This document shows, in pieces, positions 48,074-59,405 of a stretch of 64,000 bases of DNA. The notes below the pieces were generated by a model, which saw only the letters and a program-made list of their open reading frames with translations, ran no database searches and was not told the DNA's origin. The position numbers and the translations under genes are program-made. Within the stretch, counting starts at the first letter, position 1. Every line of letters starts with the position of its first letter. The DNA comes from Polytrichum commune (Eukaryota > Streptophyta > Polytrichopsida > Polytrichales > Polytrichaceae), in the NCBI GenBank assembly GCA_950295325.1, contig OX485805.1:52662758-52726757 (forward strand), written 5' to 3'.

Positions 48074-48616
48074 TAGTGCTTGAAGATGCAAGTGAGGGTG
48101 TATATTGTGGCTCACACTACAAAGATATGAAGGGTAAGTTGGACTATACATATGCCCACAATATTTACCATAATCAACTTACCTAGTCCCCCGGGTCCTA
48201 TTACTAGATCTAGATACAAAGTCTACCAACGTGAAATCTAAAACTACTAGTTTCATAGGATCTATAGGTCCTACTTGTACAGATGATTATATAAACCACA
48301 CGCATCCTTCTAATGATTTTATATGATTCGTTGTAACTTCAAAGTACAACCATGTTAGATGTTGGGAGTAAAATCTACACATACCTAGGGCCCATCTATT
48401 GCAAGGTAGGCAATAAACCTTATCATGTACCTAGGGGACTCTTGAACAAGATAAGGCCAACAGGTTCGACTTCACGTTGCTCATAAGACCAAAGTTGATC
48501 TTCTTTTCTTTTCTTGAGAGTAAACCTTCCCTATTGAAAAGAGGTGTGTCCCATATTATCACATGCATCTTGCTAGCCATGCGCTGAGTTCTTTGCATAT
48601 TACCATCAAGATAAGG
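48074..48616. other. no gene recognised
   Basis: AT-rich spacer between the CACTA-ended MITE and an R1 copy. Confidence 0.6.
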
Positions 48617-48960
48617 TAGATAGGTTCTAAATGGTTACTCTCCGACTAGCCTACTTTCTCCTAGGATATTGAACACACAATTAGTATGAGATGTTTAGCT
48701 AAACCAAATCGAGGGTGTAGCCACGTTTCCCCTCATTTTTGGAGCTCATACGAATAATTTATTCATTATCAAAGTAAAGATTCACGTGCTCATTAAATGG
48801 TCTCCCCATTCATAGAATGGTAATCATATTTTAAGCACATTAGAGTCCAATCTCTTTTAAACGCATGGCTTTTTGGTATCCATTCCTTGAGCCACACCAA
48901 ATCACATATTACTCAAATACATGTCTCTTAAGAAAGAGAAGTAACTACTGATAAGGGTTG
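48617..48960 (-). repeat. dispersed repeat R1, complete-looking copy
   Basis: Reverse orientation relative to the 36.9-kb copy. Shared blocks include 'ctcctaggatattgaa', 'cacaattagtatgagatg', 'ttttggagctcatacgaataa', 'tgctcattaaatggtc', 'ccaatctcttttaaacgcatg' and 'actcaaatacatgtc'. Confidence 0.75.
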
Positions 48961-48989
48961 TCTAACCTAGAATCGTAGACTTGCCATTG

Positions 48990-49260
48990 AAACCATATGG
49001 TGGTTGATTATTCCTATCTCTAGAGATAATAGATTAATATGCCACTTTTGCTCTCACAATGTATGTGAAAATGAGGTACACTTTGTGTTTGAGTGTTCCC
49101 TATACAACTCCATTAGAGATAAATTTCAATCACTATTTGAAAATGTAGTATGTAGAAGGAGTCTTAGGCTTTCTTTCAATTGGACCATCAATTAAACATC
49201 ATCCCACGTTGGAGGCTACTGCACTATGCTCCTACTCAAGGGAATTCGACGGTTTGACAC
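48990..49260 (+). pseudogene. LINE-like ORF2 C-terminal remnant, copy 2
   Basis: A plus frame reads IPISRDNRLICHFCSHNV, then ENEVHF...C and SIRDKFQSLFENVV. This is the same cysteine-rich tail as the 24.6-kb copy (CHFCSYN, LFEKAILGSL) and joins in order with its RTSNHRL segment. A later 'LLLKGIRRFD'-like block near 49230 continues the homology. It is flanked by R1 on both sides (48617-48960 and 49368-49460). Confidence 0.6.
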
Positions 49261-49367
49261 TAACTGATGTACTTTTAGTCCCATAAGCCTTTTGACTTCC
49301 TGGACATTAAAATCAATTTCATTACATTGAACCTAGACTAGTTAATATATTTTCAACACATAACCCA

Positions 49368-49460
49368 ATCTCTTTTAAAGACATCATGTATTTTTAGTGT
49401 TCATCCTTAGATCCACATCAAACCATGTACTACTCAAATATGGGTGTCGAGATTATTGAT
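49368..49460 (-). repeat. R1 partial copy
   Basis: Contains 'cccaatctcttttaaagacatcatg', 'gttcatcc', 'ccacatcaaacca' and 'actcaaatatgggtgtc', corresponding to the first third of R1 in reverse. Confidence 0.6.
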
Positions 49461-51234
49461 GTGATAGAATTGGGCACGTCAACATTACTTAGGATCACAC
49501 AAAATTAATTGAAAATTCACAAATTTTCAAGTAATGTGGACCACACACTAAGTTACGTGATGGTCATCTTCATGTACACTTGACTACTCAAACTAGTCCG
49601 AGTGTGGTGGAATCTTTGCCGTGGTTGTGGTCCGTGAAGGACACTACTACTTTAGCAAGTTATTGGAAGTACAATATCCTTGTACAATTGTACTACGGAA
49701 GTATGATGGGGAAAAAAATCTTCATGTCGCCATGATCCTTTGAGCATAGATGTTGAGCTCTTTGTAACACCCACACGGATGTGGGCCTCTTTGTAAAACA
49801 TTGTATGTGATCAAGAAAGATGATGACTTCAAATTGAAGTTGGACTCCTCCGTTTATGGTATTTAGTGTCACTTATTGTTTGGGATTACACTATGCAATA
49901 AATTTTACTCTATAATTTAATTTTACTTTCAAAAAAGTTGAATAGGTCGTTCAACTATTATTACAATGTTATGTTTTCGTAATTAGTTACAACACTGCAT
50001 AATTTCAAAGAGTAGGTGATACTAAATACCATGAACAATGCAGTTGTTGCCAATGGTGGATGATGTGGAGCACAGTTTGACTGCATAGCTATTAATTGTG
50101 GTTGTGGGGTAGTATACATATTACATAAGTGATGTGGATTAGTCGATGTTTGGAGTGCATAATAATGCATATTGTTTAAGAATAAAGATACGTGCAAGGG
50201 TTTTCTTTCTTTGTTGCCATTGATAACTTGACATGTCAAGAATGTGCTTGTGGTCCACACAAAATTGACTAAAGGCCCGCTAAAGGTTTGTGATGTCTAC
50301 GTGCACTCATCCATTGGGAAGGTGAAGACGTAGTGAACCATTATATCGTTTGAAAACTACTACTATTTTGAGATATTTGACTTCAAAATGACATCAAAGT
50401 CTGTAAAAAAAACATTTTAGTAGAGCCCAGTTGGAAATGCATCGGCCCGTAACCATTAAATTATAGGGAAGCTTGTTTTTGCTAGCAACCCGATGGATGA
50501 GCTTACATACCATGAAGCTACAGCCCACACAATTATCATGTCACAATTTTTTCAAGAACAAATATCTATTGGAAATCTCCCATAATATTCTTTAGTAGTG
50601 GTACAATGTTCACTTCCTTATTTGGTACTTGTCAGTGCCCATCACATGGCCCTAGCTAGATCACATCTTCATTCAGCTGGGCCCTGCCCCTTCATCGCCC
50701 GGTCTTCATGCCTGCACTTGCACGGGAACTCTTCCCCGTTGGTCCCATTGGAAACCAATGTGACATGTCCAGTCAAATTCACAAATTTTCAAACTGCTGC
50801 CACTTTCATTATTCCAAAGTTAATTGATGGAAGTCCTTCACATGCCAAGGAGCTTAATGACTTAAGTGAGCCGAATGAAGATGTGATCTAGCCCAGGGTG
50901 GAATAGATGGTGATCACACTTTAAAGGAAATTAGGCTTGGATGGCAGGTGAATTTCTCCGATGCATTAAGTTAATTAGAATCAACCTAAAAATGTTCAAA
51001 CGATGCACCCATTTCACCTTTCCTCCCAAAATCTTTGCAAAGGAAAACTTGCCCTGCTGAACAGGGTAAGTCAACTCAAGAATGTTATGTTATGTTGTGC
51101 TATATTAAACTTTAACCATATTTGACGACTTAGTGTGCCGATTATGATTGTTTGTAGTCACTGGACTAATAAAATTCAAAAGCTGATGTAGGTCTCCGGG
51201 GCCCAAAGGAGGAAACAAATGTATAGCAGTGTCC
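49461..51234. other. no gene recognised
   Basis: AT-rich sequence. A plus-strand frame of 97 codons (50598-50891) with C/H/P-rich composition resembles no family I know. The phrase at 50015-50030 ('gcataatttcaaagagta') recurs near 55755. Confidence 0.55.
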
Positions 51235-51480
51235 TGGGAGATTTTTGAGCATAATCAGTCAAAATCCCCATATGTTTCCAAGTCCAACCAGTTACATGTT
51301 GTGATCTTTTGGTTTTTCTTTATTGGTTTAAGGTGTGTGTTCCCCAAATTCCTCGAAACCGATGGGTAATTTCCCTCCAGTGTTGAGCTTCAACCGGTTA
51401 TTCTCAAACTCACCCGGTTATTTCCAAACTCAACCAGTTCATCTATAACTTTAAGCAGTCGGTTCTCCCTGTTCATTGGT
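51235..51480. repeat. dispersed repeat R2, copy 2
   Basis: Contains 'gggagatttttgagcataatc', 'aagtccaaccagttacatgttg', 'ttttggtttttctttatt', 'caaccggttatt' and 'cggttctccctgttcattg', matching the copies near 22.9 and 59.2 kb. Confidence 0.7.
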
Positions 51481-51562
51481 GGACAAAGTGGGCCCTGGAA
51501 TTTGAGCTCATGCCAATCTGGTGAAGGGTCCGGAATTGAGATAATAGGGGTCGTCCCACCTC

Positions 51563-51931
51563 CTCGGAGAATGGAGAATGGAGAATGAGGAAAAAGAGGA
51601 GCCAATAGGATAGCTTTTCCATGGAGAAAGGTGTGACACCCCTTACATGTGGCCCATGGAGAATGGAGAATGGAGAATGGAGAATGGAGAATGGAGAATG
51701 GGAGTTACCATTGCCGCCCACATGTGGTAAGAATTTGTGTTCTATTCACACGCTCGGAGAAATCACAGAAATCAACTAAAGCCCCGCCACAACAAAAAGA
51801 AGCGACCCCATGTGAATAATAATAAAACCTTCGCACAAGAAGTTTTCTCCATTCTCCATTCTCGGAGAATGCACCCTCCACCATTCAAGGAGAGCGTGCC
51901 ACATCCCCATTCTCCATTCTCCGAGATGGGA
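51563..51931. repeat. GGAGAAT heptamer clusters in opposing orientations
   Basis: GGAGAAT occurs in three tandem copies at 51566-51586 and six perfect copies at 51658-51699. The complement ATTCTCC appears in pairs at about 51849-51863 and 51909-51923. The outer clusters are flanked by CTCGGAGA/TCTCCGAG, so the whole block can fold as an imperfect inverted repeat. Confidence 0.8.
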
Positions 51932-51989
51932 AGAAAGAGGTGTGACAACCCCTAATATTGAAGGTGGCTTGCTCGCTGCCTCGCATTGA

Positions 51990-52487
51990 GGGCCACTTCA
52001 CACACAAGCCAAGAGCCGTGACCATGAAATTGTGAGAGCCCAAAAGAAAAGTGTCCCAAGACACCTCCAAGATCATGTAGTGTGGTCACAAACCCTCAAG
52101 TGTAGTGTGAAGTCACATGCGACCGGGCCCTCAACCAAATGCTATTTCAATGAATTTCTATTCATGTGGGGTCCTCACGTATGATAAAATAGAATAAACC
52201 AACACGGTTGTGAGCATCGTTCGGAGTGCCATGGTCTCCCAGTTTTGCGTTTGGCCGACCTCCAAGAGGTGGTTTTCACAAATAGTCCACATAATCATGA
52301 AACATGATCCATTCGATGCCATGTAGGAATCCAGGGAGACTTTGCATCCATCGTGCATTCACATACTCAAATGGTCCCTCAGACATAGTGTGAAGAGGTG
52401 AACTTGGACCGGCTCCACCGTTTCCACCAATGAGAGTGCTTAAAGGGTAGTGGTCACGGGCTCTCAGTGTCGTGTGTGAAGTGGCCC
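51990..52487. mobile_element. MITE-A copy 3, complete (498 bp)
   Basis: Starts GGGCCACTTCACACACAAGC and ends with CGTGTGTGAAGTGGCCC. The terminal repeats of ~37 bp reach the GTGACCA/TGGTCAC pair. The duplication is TGA (51987-51989 and 52488-52490) instead of TTA. No protein is encoded. This copy serves as the reference for the family. Confidence 0.88.
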
Positions 52488-52557
52488 TGAGGTAGTGGGA
52501 AAGTGGACATTGTGTTATTATCTTTCACTAGGCATCCAACTCAAGCAAGACAAGTAA

Positions 52558-53083
52558 GGGCCGCTTTACACCTAGAGGCCGGGCCAATTCGTTGTGTAAG
52601 AGGCTGGAAATCCTCACTTGTGATTGGTCCAAAAGTTGAAATCGGTCCCAACCCCTTTACAGCTAGAGGCCGGGCCAATTTGGTGGTATGAATTTTTAAA
52701 TATAAAAAATGCATGGTATGACACGGCCTGAGCTCATCGAATTGGGTGCACCCAAAATGGAACGCCAATATCAAAATTCAATTATATATATATATATATA
52801 TATATATAATAAGATATGATTTCTTTAGCGAACCATATCCATTGGATTATGTGGAAATATGAACGGCTCTATGCTAGATTATGCTAGATCCATTGGATTA
52901 TGCTAGATTTTTTGAATCGGCCTAGCTTCTTGGCCCTAAGGCCTTTACATATGGGAAAATTGGCCTCTATTATAATGTTATTATAATGTGTAGTTGAGGC
53001 TGACCTCCAACCCAAAAGGGGCTGAAATTTCATGCAATCGGCCTCAAGGGGAATGGGCCCGGCCTCTAGGTGTAAAGCGGCCC
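52558..53083. mobile_element. MITE-C, PIF/Harbinger-like, 526 bp
   Basis: Starts GGGCCGCTTTACACCTAGAG and ends with the complement CTCTAGGTGTAAAGCGGCCC. The arms are a near-perfect ~31 bp and the TAA duplication lies at 52555-52557 and 53084-53086. A second internal copy of the arm sequence ('ccctttacagctagaggccgggcc') begins near 52648. A (TA)n microsatellite lies at 52783-52809. It is 70 bp from MITE-A copy 3. Confidence 0.88.
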
Positions 53084-53086
53084 TAA

Positions 53087-53959
53087 CGCGCGAATGAGTG
53101 AGCCAGACGCATTGTCGGTGTTCTCGATCATCACGCTCACATGTGTCCTAAGCTGGGGACATAGTGCTGGAAGGTTGCGGGTGTGTATATATATATATGA
53201 CTGCTTTAGAAGGGGTGCAGGTTTACAACACCTACCGAGGGAGAGGCCGAATCGACAACTACCGTAGCACCTCGAAACAAATCTTTTTTTATGTTTTGGA
53301 AAATAAGGTTCGTAGACTAAAAATATAATTTATGAAATTTCATCAGTCCTATGATTTAATTTGTTTTTTTGGTAAGGTCCAACAGTACTGGAAGTAGGTT
53401 GTTGTTCTTTTCGTTCATTCGTGGCGGCTTCTTGGCCGTAAACCTCAGTATCCACCTTAACCTTACTTAGTGTGGCTCATGTTTGTCTTTGCACAATGTA
53501 TGTGTTAGGTCTGTTATATGTATTTGCACTTTGACATGTGTGAGAAGAGTGTTGGAATTGGCACCAAAACAAACAATGGGTTGATTTTGCTTTTATCCCT
53601 ATTAGCAAGGAGGAGAGGGAGATGGATGTAGAAAGAGAGTTTGCCGTTTTGAGTGAGCAGGGCGCCGAGCCATTAACGCGTTAGCATGCAGCCTCTTATG
53701 GTGCGGTGACGTGGTTGGAGCTTAGAAGAGTCCAAAATTTCCATTAATTAGGTTTTTCCTAATATAATTTTTCACTTATTCGTTTGATTGGGTTCATAAT
53801 TTCCAATTTTTTCGGTTTTTTATTTGGGAATTATTTTTGCACGAACTAGCTATGGTGCTAAGGTACACCAAAAATGATGTTTAGTGTTATATGGTATTTT
53901 ATGTCACTGTGATGCTTCTTATGAATAAGTCCCTGGGGGGGGGGGGGGGGAGACTAGCG
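53087..53959. other. no gene recognised
   Basis: AT-rich spacer with (TA)n at about 53188-53199 and a 17-nt poly-G run at about 53935-53951. No gene is supported. Confidence 0.6.
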
Positions 53960-54380
53960 GTATTTTAGAAATACATTAGCGTGGTTTCAAACCAGCTAAT
54001 TCCCTAGTGTGGTGGAATGCGGTACCTTCCGTGAGATAGAGGCTAATGTCAACTTCATGATCCAATTAAAAGATAGGCTTGAGGCTCCCTTATACTACAT
54101 TCTAAATCAGTGATGAAAGTTTCTAATGGGATTATATAGGGACATTCCAACACTAGTGTGCCTCAATTTCAATTGCATTATAGGAGCATAAATGACATGA
54201 TTTATTATCTCTAGAAATACGGATAGTCAAGCATCAATCAATTCAATGTCAAGTCTATGATTCGAGGTGCGGTTAGCAACAATGATCTTGTGTTGTAGTG
54301 GCGTCAATGGTTGTTTCAAGCACAATTCACATTCATATCTAAATAAATCCTTGAGGTGGAGGTTACCTAGTTTCTTCTTT
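53960..54380 (-). pseudogene. LINE-like ORF2 C-terminal remnant, copy 3
   Basis: Collinear with 24601-25015. The minus strand reads LKDLFRYECELCLKQPL, then HKIIVANRTSNHRLDIEL, after which the frame decays through the cysteine-rich region. The similarity to the 24.6-kb copy at both DNA and protein level supports a shared mobile origin. Confidence 0.6.
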
Positions 54381-54554
54381 TGAGTACAAACCACAAGTTA
54401 GAAGATGCCATTTACTTGATTTTCAACATTTTCCACTTAGGCCACTAGAAGCTAAGCAAATTTCACTTGAGCCACTAGAACTTAGGCATTGTCCATTTGA
54501 ATTGAAGTACTAAAAATCCTTAAGCATAGGGTTTCTTATATCATTTGTGATATA

Positions 54555-54837
54555 CTCCCTCCGTCCCAAAATTATTGTCCGTGTTCCTAACTTTGGCAAG
54601 ATTAATGTCCGTTGACCATTAACCGAGTAATTGTAGGTATGACTCTTAAAATAGAAAACAACAACTACTCCAAAACGCCCCCCGAAGTTGAGGTGTTAAA
54701 AGACTCTTGATGATGAAAGTTTGGGGCGAAAGTATTTGACTTTGAACTTAGAATTTCTAGCCATGCAAATGAACTAGACAATCATTTTGGGACAAAAATA
54801 TCTGCGAGGTAGGACAATCATTTTGAGACGGAGAGGG
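54555..54837. mobile_element. Stowaway-type MITE (Tc1/mariner), 283 bp
   Basis: Begins CTCCCTCCGTCCCAAAATTA and ends with the degenerate complement GAGACGGAGAGGG. It is flanked by TA at 54553-54554 and 54838-54839. CTCCCTCCGT is the classical Stowaway terminus. Confidence 0.88.
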
Positions 54838-55019
54838 TACCAAATGTGAGCTATACCACTCAAGTGATTGTATAGACTTGGTTGGTACCAATTTTGGTAA
54901 AGCTTACTTGTGTAACCTTGTGTGGAATACCACACTGGAATTCAAGGACACATTCCGAGCTCAAGTTGACTTGCATGCAGCTTAAGATGAGAGCTTGAAT
55001 GTCCCATGCTTCGAAAGTA

Positions 55020-55152
55020 CTCCCTCCGTCGCAAAATGATTGTCCTACCCCCCCCCCCCCCCCCGAGTTTTATGTCCCAAAATGCTTCTAGGAGAAACAT
55101 TTTGGGACATAAAACTCCGGGGAGTAGGACAAACATTTTGGGACGGAGGGAG
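55020..55152. mobile_element. Stowaway-type MITE, 133 bp, almost complete foldback
   Basis: Begins CTCCCTCCGTCGCAAAATGA and ends TTGGGACGGAGGGAG, with TA at 55018-55019 and 55153-55154. Nearly the whole element is an inverted repeat around a short loop. A poly-C run (55049-55064) interrupts the left arm. Confidence 0.9.
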
Positions 55153-55308
55153 TATCGATTTTCATACTTTGAAAGTATGAGCACAAACAATTGGTACTAG
55201 ATGTTTTCTTTACTCTAAATTCCACTCAAGCTAGATTGTGATGCCCACAACCTGCATAATCAATAACGATTCGAGTATGCATACTCAATATTTGACAAGA
55301 TTATGCCA

Positions 55309-55449
55309 ATGTGTGCTATTAAGTATATCTTCCAGTTATATACGTCTACTTCTTCCTCTTTCTCTAGAGCTTAAATATCAGAACTTAAGCTCTGGAAAAG
55401 AGGAAGAAGTAAACGTACATAATTGGAACATATACTTAATAGCACATAT
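55309..55449. repeat. 141-bp hairpin with ~65-bp near-perfect arms
   Basis: The left arm is 55309-55374 and the right arm 55385-55449, with a 10-nt loop. The arms run from ATGTGTGCTATTAAGTATAT to TCTAGAGCTTAA and its complement, with only about 8 mismatches. It resembles either a foldback MITE without a clear target duplication or a young MIRNA/siRNA-type precursor. Expression is unknown. Confidence 0.75.
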
Positions 55450-57427
55450 AAGTCTACTGCAATCTACTTTTAGTTAAAACACTTTGCATAATGTACTCAC
55501 TTTTTGACATTATATTAGATTGTCATGTTCATAACATATCATTCATACTAACAAATCATTTACATTGAGGATTGCAGAACATTCTACACTGAATATGATT
55601 TTTACACTTACGATTTGGAGTTACACACTTCTATATCTTCTTACTATTGATTTATTTTCTCACCAATAAAAACGTTAATGTTATGTGATGTCCAAACAAC
55701 CAATCTGACCTTTGTTAGTAAAAAATGAGATGTACATCAAACAATTATAGCATTGCATAATTCCAAATAGTAAACGACACTAAATATCATCATTAGTGTC
55801 GCATATTGACATTCACATACTAAGTTGCCAAGTTGAGGTTCGAGTTGCTGGCATTATATAATATTGTCACAGTCATAGCATATCATTCATAATAACATTT
55901 CATTCACGTCGAGGATTGCATCACATACTAACATACTGACATTCATATAAAGCATCATTCACACGTCTCTATGTATATTCACATTCAAAGTTCCAACAAA
56001 TGGCAATGGTTAAAATGTGAGCAAGTTGCCAAGTTCGAGGTCTCAAGTTTGCCACATTGAGATTGAATCACCAAAATTGGAAAGCTCAAACAGCTCACAC
56101 ATACTATTACCAACTTCCTCATCTAATCACAAGATTTGTAAAACCTAACTTCCATGATAAACACTTTTTTCAACTTCATGCCAATTTTTTGGCAACCTTT
56201 GAACCGCAAGCATTTGCAATATAAGAACAAGAAAAAAAAAAATTAACTAGAAAAATTTTAACTAGAAAATTGCAAAAAATTCAAGACCATTAGATCTTGT
56301 TGGATACAATAGTTCTAGAATTTAATATATATTTTTTGGATTTTTTGGTTTTCCTTGATGTTGGCTACTAGTAGCAATCCACCAACTAGCCAATTACTCT
56401 AAGTCGAATGCTCCAGGTCGATTGTAGTTGTCGATTTAAGGGTAGTTGCCTAATTGGTCGACTATTGAACCAACCTTCTTAAATAAATAAAAATATATAG
56501 ACCACTAGATATTGTAGCCTACAAGATCTAACGGTCCAAAAAAATTAGATTTTTTTCCCTTTGTGATCAGCTGGACCATTTATGAGAGGTTGACTACGTC
56601 AATTTATCCTTGGATAAATTGTTGTACATGGGTAAATCCGAGAACCCCCCACTAACAAGATGTCTTTATTGACTTCTTTATTGTGAATTAGTGGCATGGA
56701 GTTGCATCTATAGCAACAAAATCCAAAAAAGAAATTGTCCTCATGCTTGGATACCTACAATGTGGCTTTGTAAGAGTACTTCATTCTTTGTTTGTGTTGT
56801 CATTGAAGCATCCACTCCCCCATCTACTTGGAAAAGGAAGCGCAACTCATCTCCCACCACTGTTTTAAACAATAGTTAGAAGTCAATTGCTAGTAACAAT
56901 CAACTAGAGCAATCGACCTAAAAAACGACTAGCTCATTACTACATGGAAGCAAATTATCATGTATGTGGGCATCACGTCCCATAACGTGACGTGACGGTT
57001 AGGGGCCGTATCACGTCCATTTGTACATCCTTGGTTGTGGTCTACTATCTTTGATTCACTTTTTATGGAAAGAAAACACTAAAAAATAGCCACAATCACC
57101 ACACCCTACCTCATCAACCCCACTACTCCGCGTAGTGAACTACGCTTGGGGTGGTTGTTCATGCTCCCTTCATGCTCATGTGGCATCACTAGGGAGCTTC
57201 GTGGCCAAGGTTCAGGGAGGAAGCTAAGGAGGCAACCACCTTAAATAATCTATTCCAATGCCAACAAGGATAAGAAACACTTTCATTTCTTCTCAAGTCC
57301 AAAACCTAAACCTATTATAAATTGCATATTAGAAGACCAATTAACCACGCACCAACCACAACCACAAGGATTCATGCCACTTGACAAGTACGAGTGGAAA
57401 AAAAACATAATTGTGGTTGATTACAGT
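55450..57427. other. no gene recognised
   Basis: AT-rich sequence. A diverged ~90-bp direct duplication ('atatcattcat.ctaaca', 'tcgaggattgca') occurs at about 55535-55600 and 55875-55935. A 62-codon frame at 56691-56879 is not recognised. Confidence 0.55.
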
Positions 57428-57795
57428 AGCTAGGTCGTAAATGGTTATTTTTCTCCACCTAGCCCATACCTCCTAGGACATGAATTACATGATTAGTACA
57501 AGATGGTTACCAAACTCAAAATGAGGCCATAGCAACCACTTTCTTTATAATTCTCGGAGCTCACATGGACTTCTTTTTTATTATTCAGTGAAGATTCTTG
57601 TGCTCATTAAGTGGTCATATAGTCCCCCCCAATTACGTTGATTATTGAACCTAGCATGATGAACACATTTGAGCACGCAGTGCAATCTATCTTAAACACA
57701 TGTCTTCATGGTAACCATTCTTGGAGCCACACAAAACTACATAGCACTCAAATATAGATGTCCGATTGAGATAAGTAACCGAATATAAGGCACGT
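57428..57795 (-). repeat. dispersed repeat R1, complete-looking copy
   Basis: Reverse orientation. It shares 'cctcctaggacatgaa', 'agtacaagatggttacca', 'ggagctcacatgga', 'agattcttgtgctcattaagtggtc', 'aacacatgtcttcatgg', 'ggagccacacaaaactacat' and 'actcaaatatagatgtcc' with the other copies. Confidence 0.75.
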
Positions 57796-59179
57796 CTACA
57801 TTATTGTGAGTCTTCCACCACCACCTTGTAGCGTAGACAACCCTTGACAACAGCTTTGAAAATTGGTGCAACACTTAAAGTAACAGAAATACTAGGTACA
57901 TTGAACAGGCTGTGTAGGATTGTTGCCAAAAATCTTTTGTTTTGGATTGCATGAGTTAGCTTTTCATACCTTGCAAGCATGAGTGGTGGAGAGAGGGCAA
58001 GTGTTTACTGGATGTTGAGCAAATTTAGATTCAGATAGATAGATAGAGGCAGTGTTCAATATTGACTCTTCAACACCTGTCAAATGCTGATTTGGCCTTC
58101 AGAAAAGTTTTTTTTTTTTTTTTTGGCAATTCAAAAAAAGGTGCTCTGCAAAGTTTCCACCAATCACAGTGAAAGCCTCTCCAAAACTTGCATGTCACAA
58201 AATACAGTGGCTGCAATTTGCAAATTAAAACCATAGTTGGACTCCAATCTTGGCACTCTAGCAAACACTTCCAAATTCCAATAACTCTTACAATTTCTGA
58301 CTTGGCAACTTCGACTCGGCATTGACCGCAACTTCGGCTTGGCTTGGCATATAGCAGAGCTATATGTGAACGTGGATTTTCCAAACAGAGTTGGGTGAAG
58401 AGTGATTGCAGAAGTCAATTGAAACTTGAAACATTGGATGCATTGATGTGAGTGTTGGATGATGATTAATAAGTTCATTATGTAGGGAATCTAAATGATC
58501 TTAGTGCATCATTTTGTTGCATGTACTTCTTCAATATAGCGAGACATCATATTATTTTCATATTCAATACAAAACGGCCAATGTCAAGTTTTTTTTTTTG
58601 TGACATGTTGCAAAAAAGTTTGAAAGTTTGAGTGAAGTGTAATTATTTTAAAGCCCTTTCACATTGAAATGCATACATGTGCACACTTCAAACTTGAACA
58701 CTAGATAGAGGTGCATATTTCCAATCATGACCCCATCGGAACCTTTAGGGTGCCATAATTTTGATCAAGTTGGGACTGAATTTCGATCGGGATAGAACCA
58801 ATAATGCCATGACACATGTCCTAGATTTGTGTGCTAAAGTGAGGAGTGAGCAGTTAAAATGAGTGGTTATGGCATATTCTAGACACTCGTAATATGTTTG
58901 GGCCAACTTTTGATTTCCAAAACTCACAATAATCTCAATTTCATGAATATAATTACCAATTTTTTTTTTATGATCCTATTGATTTCTATCTTCCTACACG
59001 GGAAAAAAATTACACCACCTCATACTTTTCTAGACTTTGCGCAAAATCTCTCAAATGATTAGTTACGGGTGCCTCTACTCTAGATAGATAGATTTGTCAT
59101 GAGTTTATGACCTCTGAAGGCTTGTGTTGTCCATGCCACAGATCATGGTGGCAAGACTCAAGAAGCAGCTTGAAATCAT
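57796..59179. other. no gene recognised
   Basis: AT-rich sequence. It contains a (GATA)n microsatellite at about 58034-58048 and poly-T runs near 58108 and 58591. Two overlapping minus frames (58070-58478) show no domain that I know. Confidence 0.55.
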
Positions 59180-59405
59180 TGCCCGGGGAGATTTTTGGGC
59201 ACAATCGGTCGATATCCTGGTGCTTCCAAGGCCAACGAGTTACATGTTGACATCTTTGGATTTTCTTTATTAAATTGAGGTATATTCTATAAAGTCCTTT
59301 AAAATGTTTGGTTCTTTTCCCAAAGTCATGAATTCCAACCAGTTATTTCTCAGTCCCAAAGGCTTCACCTGTAACTAGCAGCTGGTTCTCCCCATTAATT
59401 GCTAC
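59180..59405. repeat. dispersed repeat R2, copy 3
   Basis: Contains 'ggggagatttttgggcacaatc', 'aaggccaacgagttacatgttgacatc', 'ggattttctttattaaatt', 'ccaaccagttattt' and 'gctggttctcccc', matching the copies at 22.9 and 51.3 kb. Confidence 0.7.

Noticed and set aside
50598-50891. 97-codon plus frame as a small gene
   Set aside because: No family resemblance, no conserved neighbours and no splice or promoter evidence. Its length is within chance for this window.
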